Part shown: positions 8,418 to 16,813 of the stretch, one piece after another
Position numbering within the stretch: position 1 is the first letter of the stretch
Layout of the letters: the number at the start of each line of letters is the position of its first letter
NCBI RefSeq assembly: GCF_021484805.1
Contig: NZ_CP090557.1
Location: 1,686,001 to 1,750,000 of the forward strand
Length of the DNA stretch: 64,000 nt
Direction of reading: 5' to 3'
Origin: Tellurirhabdus bombi
GTDB taxonomy: Bacteria; Bacteroidota; Bacteroidia; Cytophagales; Spirosomataceae
The notes under the pieces: generated by a model
Seen by the model: only the letters and a program-made list of their open reading frames with translations
The model's database searches: none
What the model was told of the DNA's origin: nothing
Translations under genes and position numbers: made by a program

Positions 8418-9878
8418 TTACTGACTGTTGCGAATCAAGGTCGTATAAAACCGAATCATCTGCCGGTAATCGGCGACCATTAACCGCTCGTTGGTGCCGT
8501 GAATCGTTTTAAGCGATTCGTCATTCATGGGGTAAGGCGTAAACCGGTACACGTTAGGCGACAAATCTGTGTAATAACGGGCATCTGTTCCGCCAACCAT
8601 CAGGTAAGGTGCAACAACCACCGCCGGAAAAACGCTCCTGATAGTCCGGTGGATGACTTCAAAGGCCGGTGCAGTAGGGTCGGAAATAGGGGCCGGATTG
8701 CTGTCCAGACTTTTGAACTGGCTAACCTGAACGCGTTCATCATCAATCACTTCTTTGACGCGCTCAATCACGCTTTGAACGGATTCGCCGGGCAGGATTC
8801 GGAAATTGACGGTTGCGGTGGCATCAATGGGTAATACGTTATCTTTCACCCCCGCGCTGAAAATCGTTGGGGCAGTGGTAGTCCGCAGCACCGCGTTACC
8901 CGAATTGGTGCCCGACATGATTTTCTTCACCAGCGAACCAAAGAGCCAGCGGTTGGCAAACACTAGGCGTTGCCCAAACGGCATTTCGGGACCGATGTAA
9001 TCAAACATAAAATTGGCTCCCGCGTCCAGTCGCGCCGGAAACGGATTGGCTTCGAGTTTACTGACGGCACTGGCTACCAGACCAATGCTGGTCTGGGGCG
9101 GCGGCATCGATGAGTGGCCGCCGTTGGAGCGAGCACTCAGGTTAAGGCTGACAAAGCCTTTTTCCGTAATGCCAATTAGCGCAACGGGTTTCTTGATGCC
9201 CGGAACACCGTCTGTTTTGATGATACCGCCCTCGTCCAGAATATATTCCAGACTGATTTTTCGCGCTTTAAGCGTGCGGGCAATGCTCGCGGCCCCACGT
9301 CGACCACTGGCTTCTTCGTCCTGCCCGAAGGATAAATAAAGGGTTCGCTGCGGACGGAAACCGGCTTTTAGTAAACCTTCTACGGCTTCAAATAAGCCCA
9401 AAACGGCGCTTTTGTCGTCGAGTGTTCCCCGGCCATAAATAGCGCCATTTTCAATTAATCCGGCAAAAGGGGGGCGTTTCCACATGCGCTGCGTTCCCTG
9501 AATAACGGGCACCACGTCGTAATGCCCCATCAAAAGCGCCGGTTTCAGGCTGGTATTTTGTCCCTTCCATTCATACAGCAGCCCGTATTGATTGATCGTT
9601 TCGAGCTTGAGCTGCGCGTGCGTGAGCGGGAACGAGCGCTTCAAAAACTGAACAAACTGATCAAACTGAGTGGTGTCCGTGAGCGCGTAATCCGTGAAGG
9701 AAACCGTGCGAATCCGAATGGCTTCTGCGAGCCGATTAATGGCCGAGTCGTTGACGGGCACCGCCGGTGCAGTTTGTACATCGGTTAGTTGTTTGGACTT
9801 AAATCGGAACGTATTAACGAGCAGAATAACCGCCAGCAGAACAAGGGCAATAAGCAATAGACGTAAAAATCGTTTCAT
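8418..9878 (-). CDS. Membrane-anchored M20 family metallopeptidase
   Basis: A 486-residue zinc peptidase resembling the carboxypeptidase S / PM20D1 branch of M20. One N-terminal membrane helix (LLLIALVLLAVILLVNTF) anchors it in the inner membrane with the domain in the periplasm. The metal-site motifs occur in order: MGHYDVVP (His), GRGTLDDK (bridging Asp), GQDEEASG (catalytic and metal Glu), ILDEGG, and the C-terminal TIHGTNER (last His). A dimerisation domain with GHSSMPP lies between. It should hydrolyse small peptides or N-acyl amino acids; the substrate is not known. It is 24 bp downstream of the DUF58 operon and may be its last but one gene, before RidA. Confidence 0.9.
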   Translation of the reverse strand: MKRFLRLLLIALVLLAVILLVNTFRFKSKQLTDVQTAPAVPVNDSAINRLAEAIRIRTVSFTDYALTDTTQFDQFVQFLKRSFPLTHAQLKLETINQYGLLYEWKGQNTSLKPALLMGHYDVVPVIQGTQRMWKRPPFAGLIENGAIYGRGTLDDKSAVLGLFEAVEGLLKAGFRPQRTLYLSFGQDEEASGRRGAASIARTLKARKISLEYILDEGGIIKTDGVPGIKKPVALIGITEKGFVSLNLSARSNGGHSSMPPPQTSIGLVASAVSKLEANPFPARLDAGANFMFDYIGPEMPFGQRLVFANRWLFGSLVKKIMSGTNSGNAVLRTTTAPTIFSAGVKDNVLPIDATATVNFRILPGESVQSVIERVKEVIDDERVQVSQFKSLDSNPAPISDPTAPAFEVIHRTIRSVFPAVVVAPYLMVGGTDARYYTDLSPNVYRFTPYPMNDESLKTIHGTNERLMVADYRQMIRFYTTLIRNSQ

Positions 9879-9902
9879 ACCAAACGGGTAATTGGTTTAC
9901 TA

Positions 9903-11240
9903 TCAGATCATTCCTCTGGCTTTGAGTTCCAGGTATTTATTGACGGTGTTGGCCGTTAGCTCCTGCGGCGTAGTCAATATGGCTTGTATACCGTACTGCC
10001 GAAGCGCCTTCACGATTAGTTTTTTCTCGTAATAAAACTTCTCCGCAATAGTTTTCTGATAAATCTGCTCTGTATTATTGGCCGGATTTTCCAGGAGGCT
10101 TTTTAATTCCGTATTCTCGAAAAAGACAACAATCAGCAGATGGTCCTTCGCCAGCCGACGCAAATAAGGCAATTGGCGGTGCAACGCATTGACCGTTTCA
10201 AAATTGGTAAACAACAAAAGCAGGCTTCGCTGGCGAATATGCGTCCGAACGTGCTGGTACAAAATTTCGTAATCAGTTTCCAAGAACCGGGTTTTCTGTT
10301 TGTAGAGTACTTCCAGAATGCGTAGCAAATGCCCCGGTCGCCGCTCCGCCGAAACGAACTGGCCCATCCGGTCCGAGAAGGTGACCAGGCCCGCCCGGTC
10401 TTGTTTCTGCAAGGCAATATTGCTTAGCACCAACGTGGCGTTGATGGCATAATCCAGCAGCGTCAAACCCTCAAAAGGCGATTTCATCACCCGACCTTTG
10501 TCGATGAGGCAGTAAACCGCCTGTGAACGCTCGTCCTGATAGGCATTGACCATGAAGGAGGAGCCGCGCGCATCCGAACGCCGCGCCGTAGCTTTCCAGT
10601 TCAACGTGCGGATATCGTCACCAGCTACATAAGGCCGCACCTGTTCAAATTCCATGCTGTGCCCCAGCCGACGGATTTTTTTAATTCCAAATTCAGTGAG
10701 GCGATTAGAAATGGCCAGCAGTTCATACTGACGCATCTGCAAATACGACGGGTAAACGGCCACCATCTTGTTTTGCGAAAACTGAAAGCGGCGTTTTAAC
10801 AATTGCAGCGCCGTCATGGCAAACACGTTTACCGCGCCAAAATTATATTCACCCCGTTTAGTGGGCCGAAGGTCATACCGGATCGTTTTCGTTTCGTTGG
10901 GTTTCAGCGTGGCCCGAAACAGAATGTCGCGGCGTTGAAACTGAAACGGTATTTCATCGATGATCTCCAGATGCGTTTTAAAGGCAAAGCGGTTTTCCAG
11001 GTAAATATCAATGGGATTTTCATCACCATTGGATAATCGGTCGGGAACTTCGCGGCGTGCGAACATCTTAGCCCTGCCCCGAAACAGCAGCACACCGTCC
11101 AGAACCAGCAGAAAGAGGCTGACAAAGAACGCCAACCGCACAAACGGAAAGAGCGCCGGTATAACGTAAGCCGCCACAAAGGCCAGGATCAACGCAATGA
11201 GCAGCAGCCAGACGCGGCGAGAAAAATAAAGCGCTTTCAT
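9903..11240 (-). CDS. DUF58 domain protein of the MoxR operon
   Basis: A 445-residue protein with two N-terminal membrane helices (about residues 9-45). After these comes a beta-rich region and then the DUF58 signature, VRPYVAGDDIRTLNWKATAR, which marks a von Willebrand A-like domain. DUF58 proteins are the usual partners of MoxR AAA ATPases and are thought to be chaperoned or remodelled by them at the membrane. The start codon overlaps the end of the MoxR gene by 4 bp, so translation is coupled. It is the sixth cistron of the operon that starts at 15904. Exact function unknown. Confidence 0.93.
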   Translation of the reverse strand: MKALYFSRRVWLLLIALILAFVAAYVIPALFPFVRLAFFVSLFLLVLDGVLLFRGRAKMFARREVPDRLSNGDENPIDIYLENRFAFKTHLEIIDEIPFQFQRRDILFRATLKPNETKTIRYDLRPTKRGEYNFGAVNVFAMTALQLLKRRFQFSQNKMVAVYPSYLQMRQYELLAISNRLTEFGIKKIRRLGHSMEFEQVRPYVAGDDIRTLNWKATARRSDARGSSFMVNAYQDERSQAVYCLIDKGRVMKSPFEGLTLLDYAINATLVLSNIALQKQDRAGLVTFSDRMGQFVSAERRPGHLLRILEVLYKQKTRFLETDYEILYQHVRTHIRQRSLLLLFTNFETVNALHRQLPYLRRLAKDHLLIVVFFENTELKSLLENPANNTEQIYQKTIAEKFYYEKKLIVKALRQYGIQAILTTPQELTANTVNKYLELKARGMI

Positions 11241-12211
11241 CGGGGTACTTCGATCTTTTGCACCACTTGCGCAATCACTTCGTCGGCGGTAGCACCTTCC
11301 ATTTCCCGTTCGGGCGTCAGGATAATCCGGTGGCGAAGCACCGAAGCCGCCAGCTCCTGTACGTCTTCGGGCGTTATGAAGTCGCGGCCCCGGAGCGTAG
11401 CGAGGGCCTTCGCGCTGTTGAGCAAGGCAACCGAAGCGCGTGGGGAAGCCCCCAGATACAGCGATTTGCTCGCGCGAGTGCTATGCACGATCTGGGCAAT
11501 GTAATCAAACAGTTTGTCTTCAACGTGTACCCGGTGAACCTGTGCGCGCAATTCAGTCAATTGGTCGGCGGACAAAACCGCTTGAACCGCATCGAGCGCA
11601 TCGGCGAGGTTGCGGCGTTCGTGGTGCCCTCGCAGGATGTTAACCTCGTCGGATAAATCGGGATAATTGATGATGATCTTGAACAGAAAACGGTCGAGTT
11701 GCGCTTCTGGCAGCCGGTAAGTTCCTTCCTGCTCAACGGGGTTCTGGGTGGCAAGTACCATAAACGGCTCGGTCATCGGGTAGGTCGTGCCGTCGGCAGT
11801 GATTTGCCGTTCTTCCATGACCTCAAACAGGGCCGCCTGGGTTTTGGCCGGCGCCCGGTTGATTTCGTCAATCAGGACAATATTGGCAAAAATCGGTCCT
11901 TGCCGAAATTCGAAATCGGACACTTTAGGATTGTAGACGGACGTACCCAGCACGTCAGAGGGCATCATGTCGGGCGTAAACTGAATCCGGCTAAACTGCA
12001 CCGAGATGGTTTTAGCTAAAAGTTTTGCGGTAAGGGTTTTAGCTACGCCGGGGACGCCTTCAATCAGCACGTGCCCATCGGCAAGCAGCGCGGTGAGCAG
12101 CCAGTCAATCGCCTGGGGTTGCCCGACAATGACTTTACTAATTTCGGCTCGAATGGCGTCTACAGAAGCCTGAAGGCCGGATAAATCTAGTCGGGATTCG
12201 TATGGAGACAT
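11237..12211 (-). CDS. MoxR family AAA+ ATPase
   Basis: A 324-residue ATPase. Walker A is GVPGVAKT, Walker B is IVLIDEINRAP, sensor 1 is in MVLATQNPVEQEGTYRLPEAQLDRF split across the usual positions, and a C-terminal lid has GASPRASVALLNSAKAL and FITPEDVQELA. MoxR ATPases act as chaperones that activate or assemble VWA/DUF58-containing complexes in the envelope. The gene sits between DUF4350 (5 bp gap) and DUF58 (4 bp overlap), the canonical order. This is the only MoxR in the window, although a second DUF58/BatA locus lies at 29-32 kb, so it could in principle serve both; that is inference. Confidence 0.97.
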   Translation of the reverse strand: MSPYESRLDLSGLQASVDAIRAEISKVIVGQPQAIDWLLTALLADGHVLIEGVPGVAKTLTAKLLAKTISVQFSRIQFTPDMMPSDVLGTSVYNPKVSDFEFRQGPIFANIVLIDEINRAPAKTQAALFEVMEERQITADGTTYPMTEPFMVLATQNPVEQEGTYRLPEAQLDRFLFKIIINYPDLSDEVNILRGHHERRNLADALDAVQAVLSADQLTELRAQVHRVHVEDKLFDYIAQIVHSTRASKSLYLGASPRASVALLNSAKALATLRGRDFITPEDVQELAASVLRHRIILTPEREMEGATADEVIAQVVQKIEVPR

Positions 12212-12216
12212 AATCG

Positions 12217-13401
12217 TTAGTTCTTGGTAAGGTTATAAAACGCTTCAATTTTCTCGTTTAAGACCAATAAATCGTGCTCGCTCACGGTTGTCTGTTGCTG
12301 CGCAAAGGCAATGACCCGGAATAAATCGCGAATATCAGCAGGCGAAACGCCACTTTTTTGGGAAAGCGTTTCTTTAAATTCTTCGTCAGGATAGGACGGA
12401 TTTAGCAGATAATGCTCACGAAGGAAAGCAAAAAAGTACTGCACTTTCTTTTGCGCCAGATTGGTATGGTCACCCCGCTGAAAATACAGTCCACCCACCG
12501 TTTGCACAAATTCAAGGGACGTGTTCTTCGGCTTTTCGACAATGGGGATAATGCGTTGCGTTCGCTTTCCGGCAAAGATGGCGTATAGAAGTAGACTGGC
12601 CAGGGTCAAATAGTAAGCCCAGCGCAACGGTTCCTGACTCAGTACGTAGCGCAACGGTGTCTGCTCATTTTCATCAAACCGACCGCGTTTCTGGTATTCA
12701 TCCCAATAAGTAGGCCATTTAGGTAAGTACGCGAGTGACTTCGAAGCAAAATCTTCGCTGTTTGGGTCGAGGAGGTAATAATTGGTGAAAGCAAGGGGTA
12801 AATTATGAATGTAAAACACGCCTTTTCCGTACGGAATTTTCAGGAAAACAGGCTCGTTACGGGCATTTCGGGCCAGGACAGTCACGCGGTTGGAAGTAGG
12901 CTCCAGGAAATTCCGCCCATCATCGTACCGAAAATGGTAGGGACTTTTACGACGAAGACTGGGATTAACGAAATTAACCCCCAGGGTCGTATCGCGCAGC
13001 GATGGTGCTCTCAGGTCGGCCTTGAACCCCAGCGTTTTGGCCAGTGAATCCGGGAAATAGTAAGCTGACAAAAACGTGTTGTTCCCCTTCGCGACATACT
13101 GAAGCAGCTTTGTTTGATCGAACGTACTTAGTTTAATGCGTTCACAGACAAAGAAATAATTGCTACGAGCGGGCAGCTTCGTTTCAGTCAGTTGGTTGAA
13201 GACCGGCAGTCGGGAAACTTCCACCGGTTGGTCATTCAGGAATTCGGGTAACAATTCGTAAAGTACCCGGGTCCCGAACGGAATCTTATCCTTGTTGACG
13301 TACGTTGCCCGCCAGTCGATGGGCTTCGGACGGTAATACTCAAACAGGCCGTAGGCGACGACTGTTAGCAGGAGAATAAGCAGGTATCGGTTGATTTTCA
13401 A
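12217..13401 (-). CDS. DUF4350 domain-containing membrane protein
   Basis: A 394-residue protein with an N-terminal membrane anchor (YLLILLLTVVAYGLFEYY). An extracytoplasmic domain follows: DKIPFGTRVLYELLPEF early, then FVCERIKLSTFDQTKLLQYVAKG and FLSAYYFPDSLA. A second helix near residue 265 (LTLASLLLYAIFAG) leads to a cytoplasmic tail. The GTRVLYELL start and the GATase-like fold that follows match DUF4350, a standard component of MoxR/DUF58/DUF4129 operons. Its first bases overlap the end of the DUF4129 gene by 4 bp. No enzymatic role is known. Confidence 0.85.
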   Translation of the reverse strand: MKINRYLLILLLTVVAYGLFEYYRPKPIDWRATYVNKDKIPFGTRVLYELLPEFLNDQPVEVSRLPVFNQLTETKLPARSNYFFVCERIKLSTFDQTKLLQYVAKGNNTFLSAYYFPDSLAKTLGFKADLRAPSLRDTTLGVNFVNPSLRRKSPYHFRYDDGRNFLEPTSNRVTVLARNARNEPVFLKIPYGKGVFYIHNLPLAFTNYYLLDPNSEDFASKSLAYLPKWPTYWDEYQKRGRFDENEQTPLRYVLSQEPLRWAYYLTLASLLLYAIFAGKRTQRIIPIVEKPKNTSLEFVQTVGGLYFQRGDHTNLAQKKVQYFFAFLREHYLLNPSYPDEEFKETLSQKSGVSPADIRDLFRVIAFAQQQTTVSEHDLLVLNEKIEAFYNLTKN

Positions 13402-14111
13402 CGTGCTGAGCCAAAAAATTGTCTAAATGTTTCCCGAATGCTTCCAAACCGTTCTTCGGTTACTGGAAAGTCACCGTACCAGGCATATTCAAATTGGCGG
13501 GTTAATTCCGCGAACCTGGACTGGTAAGGTGTTTGTGCTAGTTCCAGGACATAGCTGTGGTTTGTTTTGTCTGGTTTCCAAGTAATTAGTTCACGGTCAG
13601 AGAGATCCTTAAGGGTTTGCAAATACAATAATCGTATGGCTAAGCGATACGCTTTCTGCCCAATGGCTTCTTCAATGCGTTCCGAGAAGTTAATCTCGTG
13701 AATATTGTCGGTAATGGTTTGGTAACCCAGTGCTGATTTTTTGGCTGCTTTTCCAAAAACGATCCCGGTAACATCTGCTTTGACTAACAGCCAGATGACA
13801 AAGCCCGCAAAGACGGCTAAGAAGACGTACTGCCAGACATTTTCGTACGCGCTGCTCCGCAAAAACGACTGAATCTTACCAACTACCCAAGCCCAAAACT
13901 TCGCCAGTGGATTTTGCGGTGGGGGTGCCTCGCGGTCATATTGGTAGTCGCGGCTGGTTCGGTAGTCTTCCAATTTATCCTGGTTCAGGCGGCGCAGTTC
14001 TATCCGGCTGCGATCATTCTGGGCTGGTTGCTGGGCGAAGCCGCCCCAACTTAGCCAGAAAAGCAGCGCGAAAAAGCACCAGCTAACCCGTCGATTAATA
14101 ATCACCTTCAT
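13398..14111 (-). CDS. DUF4129 domain-containing membrane protein
   Basis: A 237-residue protein using the ATG at 14111 (MKVIINRRVSWCFFALLF), which gives a Sec signal ending GFAQ. A longer frame to 14153 would lie wholly inside the preceding gene and put 14 residues before the signal peptide. A second helix (about residues 95-115, VFLAVFAGFVIWLLV) divides a periplasmic segment from a cytoplasmic C-terminus. That C-terminus carries the DUF4129 pattern: a region starting AYRLAIRLLYLQTLKDLSDRE, then ITWKPDKTNHSYV and FEYAWYGDFPV. DUF4129 is a conserved partner of MoxR/DUF58 and of transglutaminase-like proteins. It overlaps its upstream neighbour by 17 bp. Confidence 0.88.
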   Translation of the reverse strand: MKVIINRRVSWCFFALLFWLSWGGFAQQPAQNDRSRIELRRLNQDKLEDYRTSRDYQYDREAPPPQNPLAKFWAWVVGKIQSFLRSSAYENVWQYVFLAVFAGFVIWLLVKADVTGIVFGKAAKKSALGYQTITDNIHEINFSERIEEAIGQKAYRLAIRLLYLQTLKDLSDRELITWKPDKTNHSYVLELAQTPYQSRFAELTRQFEYAWYGDFPVTEERFGSIRETFRQFFGSAR

Positions 14112-14964
14112 CGTCAAATCGTGGTTTTGTCGGTGTGGAGCCGATGCTCTCAATATCCGAAAGCAAGCCTCGGCCTTCCTGGCGCTCTACCAGATTGAAA
14201 TACTGAAAAGCCAGCGCCAGTGCTCCCAGCGCCGACATCACCGAGCTACCAATGGTACTAATGATTGTTGCCAGAATGGTAAATGGCTCCGGGATATCGG
14301 AGAGGACCCGAAATGATTTAAGCAGGGTAAACGCAATGAGCGGGGCGTTGAAAATGAAGCTAATAACATAAACGATAATCCCCATAATCAAAAGCAGTCC
14401 GAACGTAGACCACCACTTGTCGCGAATCAGGTTGAAGCAGCGACTGATGGTTGGCCCAAGGCCGGGCCGTTCAAACACCACAATAATGATGGCTAACGAA
14501 AAAACAACGCCTAAATAAATCGCCGGAAAAAAAAACACAAAGAAAGCAAGGATGGTAAGCAACAACGTGACAATACCAACGCCAATAGACTGCCCAAGTG
14601 AGGCCTGAATTTCTTCCCATACCTCTGAAACCGTTACGGGGCCGCCATTTGTGCGGTCATAAATTTTTAGATGGGCATAAACAACCAAACTAACAAGAAG
14701 GCCCGTTAATAGCGTCAGGAAATAGGTCAAAAAGACGAGCATCAGAGAAGAGGTTGTGCCAAAAAAGGGGGTAACACGCGTGCCCGCCTGGATGCCTGTT
14801 GTAACGGTGGCTTGCAGATAACCGCTAATAATTCCGCTAGCGAGCGCCAGCGGACCGGCAATGTACAGCAAGGCCATGCCGAGGCTTCTCATTTCCTGAA
14901 TGGCATACTGAAATGTTACATTGATTTTTTCGCTAAAATCGCGTTGCTGGTACAAATTAATCAT
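14095..14964 (-). CDS. Polytopic membrane protein of the MoxR operon
   Basis: A 289-residue protein with about six hydrophobic segments, including MALLYIAGPLALASGIISGYL, LTYFLTLLTGLLVSLVVYAH and IGVGIVTLLLTILAFFVFF. I recognise no enzymatic motif. The C-terminal tail after the last helix is acidic and ends FDDEGDY. Proteins like this occupy the same place, between the SpoIIM-like gene and DUF4129, in many Bacteroidota MoxR operons. It overlaps the SpoIIM-like gene by 8 bp and the DUF4129 gene by 17 bp. Confidence 0.85.
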   Translation of the reverse strand: MINLYQQRDFSEKINVTFQYAIQEMRSLGMALLYIAGPLALASGIISGYLQATVTTGIQAGTRVTPFFGTTSSLMLVFLTYFLTLLTGLLVSLVVYAHLKIYDRTNGGPVTVSEVWEEIQASLGQSIGVGIVTLLLTILAFFVFFFPAIYLGVVFSLAIIIVVFERPGLGPTISRCFNLIRDKWWSTFGLLLIMGIIVYVISFIFNAPLIAFTLLKSFRVLSDIPEPFTILATIISTIGSSVMSALGALALAFQYFNLVERQEGRGLLSDIESIGSTPTKPRFDDEGDY

Positions 14965-15904
14965 GAGGCTGGTTACGGTTTAGTTGAATTGGATAAAGGA
15001 TAAAATACCATACCAGAAAGGCTGCCGATAGGAGAATAATGGCCGAACTTGCTACCGGGTGCAGCGGCAAGCGGGTGACAAAGCTCTCTAGGAACCCCGC
15101 AGTGATAAAAATCGGAATAAGGCCAATAATGATTTTGACGCCTTGCTTCGCGCCCCGCTTGAACGACTCCAGCCGGGAATAGGTGCCCGGAAAAAGCAGG
15201 CTGTTTCCCAGTGTCAGTCCGGCGGCCCCGGCAATGACAATGGCCGAGATTTCGAGCGTTCCGTGAATCCAGATCGTTAAAACAGACTTCACCAACAAAT
15301 CGCGGTCGTAGAAGAAATACTGGAACGAACCCAGCATCACTCCGTTCTGAAAGAGCACACTAATGGTTCCGACGGAGGCCATCAGGCCAAGTACGAACGC
15401 GACAAACGAAACCCGAATATTATTGATGGTAATAGACAGAAACATATCGGCCTGCCCCCGGCTTTTATAAACGGCCAGCGGATCGCCTTTGCGGATGTTT
15501 TCCAGCGTCATGTTCACATACCCATCGCCCATAATCAACCGGACAAACGTTTCGTCGTTGGCTGCCGAAACCCAGCCTAGCAGCGCGCCAACCATAAAAA
15601 TAACGAACGACACGAGCAGCAGGCGGTGTGTTTTTCGGAAGAGCAGAGGCAACTCGTACTTCCAGAAGGTCACGAAGCGGCCTCGGTCTTCCCGTTTGTT
15701 GCGCATCAAATCGCGGTGCATGCGGGCAGCGAGGCCATTGAGGTAGCGCGTGACGGGGGCGTTGGGGTAAAAAGTCCGCGCGTACGACAAATCATCGGTC
15801 AGCTCAATAAACCGTTCCGTTAAAATATCCGGATCGGTTGCGTGCACCGATTCGATCTGCTTCCATTTATCGGTATTGCGCTTAACAAAAATAGCTTCAC
15901 GCAT
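14957..15904 (-). CDS. Stage II sporulation protein M-like (DUF95) membrane protein
   Basis: A 315-residue protein, first gene of the six-cistron MoxR operon. The N-terminal roughly 95 residues are soluble and charged, with DDLSYARTFYPNAPVTRYLNGL. The membrane part then follows, with the SpoIIM-family signature around NNIRVSFVAFVLGLMASVGT, GVMLGSFQYFFYDRDLL and HGTLEISAIVIAGAAGLTLG. The family name comes from Bacillus engulfment, but SpoIIM-like proteins are common in non-sporulating bacteria next to RDD, DUF4129 and DUF58 genes; no sporulation is implied here. It is divergent from the RDD gene across a 141-bp gap. Confidence 0.92.
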   Translation of the reverse strand: MREAIFVKRNTDKWKQIESVHATDPDILTERFIELTDDLSYARTFYPNAPVTRYLNGLAARMHRDLMRNKREDRGRFVTFWKYELPLLFRKTHRLLLVSFVIFMVGALLGWVSAANDETFVRLIMGDGYVNMTLENIRKGDPLAVYKSRGQADMFLSITINNIRVSFVAFVLGLMASVGTISVLFQNGVMLGSFQYFFYDRDLLVKSVLTIWIHGTLEISAIVIAGAAGLTLGNSLLFPGTYSRLESFKRGAKQGVKIIIGLIPIFITAGFLESFVTRLPLHPVASSAIILLSAAFLVWYFILYPIQLNRNQPHD

Positions 15905-16045
15905 GAAAATAGGTTAAGAGTTAAAGTCGAAAGAGTCTCTCCAAAATACGGAACCTCCGGGAAATCATAGGCAGGAATTCATAAATCTTTTCTATTTTCG
16001 ACTTTTGGCCCATACGGGTAGCCTGTTTTTGACTTTTAGCGTGAC

Positions 16046-16750
16046 GTGAGCGTATCGATCCAAACATCCCAGAACGTACTGCTGGAATACGAACCCGCCA
16101 GCATTGGCGACCGAATTCTGGCAACCCTGATTGACTATGTGATTTTTCTGGTCTGGTTCATGCTTGTCGGCTGGCTAAGTAGATACGTGATTCGAATCAA
16201 TGTCATGAGTTCATTTTTTTCTCTGGCTCTGTTTTACCTTCCCATCATGTTTTATGACCTGCTGTCGGAGGTGTTCATGAACGGGCAGAGCCTGGGGAAG
16301 CGAACGGTGAATATCCGGGTGGTCCGGCTCGATGGCTCACAACCCAATCTAGGCGGTTATGTCATTCGGTGGCTGCTGCGGTTGCTTGAGTCACCGCTGG
16401 TTTTTGGAGGAATCGTGGCAATCATCGCGATTGCGGTTAGTGGGCGTGGCCAGCGGGTGGGGGATGTGGCCGCCGGGACTACCGTCGTAAAACTAAATGC
16501 TACCGTAGCGCTCCATGAGGTGGTTTACGGCAATTTGCCTGATAATTATCAGGTGCGTTTTCCAGAAGTAAAAAACCTGTCTGATCGGGATATACAAATT
16601 ATCCGGGGGGTTGTGCAGCGGGGAAATGCCGAGGTTGCCGAACGAACCGCCCGGAAGGTGCAACAGGTATTAAGCCTTGAAACAGACCTGGAAGATCGTG
16701 TTTTTCTCCAGACATTACTGAACGATTATCAACATATCGCTATGAACTAG
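16046..16750 (+). CDS. RDD family membrane protein
   Basis: A 234-residue protein starting at GTG 16046. The RDD pattern is visible: ASIGDRILATLIDYVIFLVW (the Arg and two Asp of the name), YDLLSEVFMNGQSLGKR, and RGQRVGDVAAGTTVV. It has three to four membrane segments, followed by a soluble C-terminal region of about 80 residues (LSDRDIQIIRGVVQRGN). RDD proteins are found beside SpoIIM-like/MoxR operons; some are linked to ion transport. It is transcribed divergently from that operon, and a shared control region at 15905-16045 is likely, though I saw no convincing promoter there. Confidence 0.92.
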   Translation: MSVSIQTSQNVLLEYEPASIGDRILATLIDYVIFLVWFMLVGWLSRYVIRINVMSSFFSLALFYLPIMFYDLLSEVFMNGQSLGKRTVNIRVVRLDGSQPNLGGYVIRWLLRLLESPLVFGGIVAIIAIAVSGRGQRVGDVAAGTTVVKLNATVALHEVVYGNLPDNYQVRFPEVKNLSDRDIQIIRGVVQRGNAEVAERTARKVQQVLSLETDLEDRVFLQTLLNDYQHIAMN

Positions 16751-16813
16751 CACCTGTGTTTTTGCCCTTACCGGCCAATTCACAGAATACCATCGCTTTG
16801 GCGACCCATACTT

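Noticed and set aside
14957-15904. SpoIIM-like gene as evidence of sporulation
   Set aside because: No other sporulation gene is present, and SpoIIM-like proteins are regular members of MoxR/DUF58 operons in non-sporulating bacteria.
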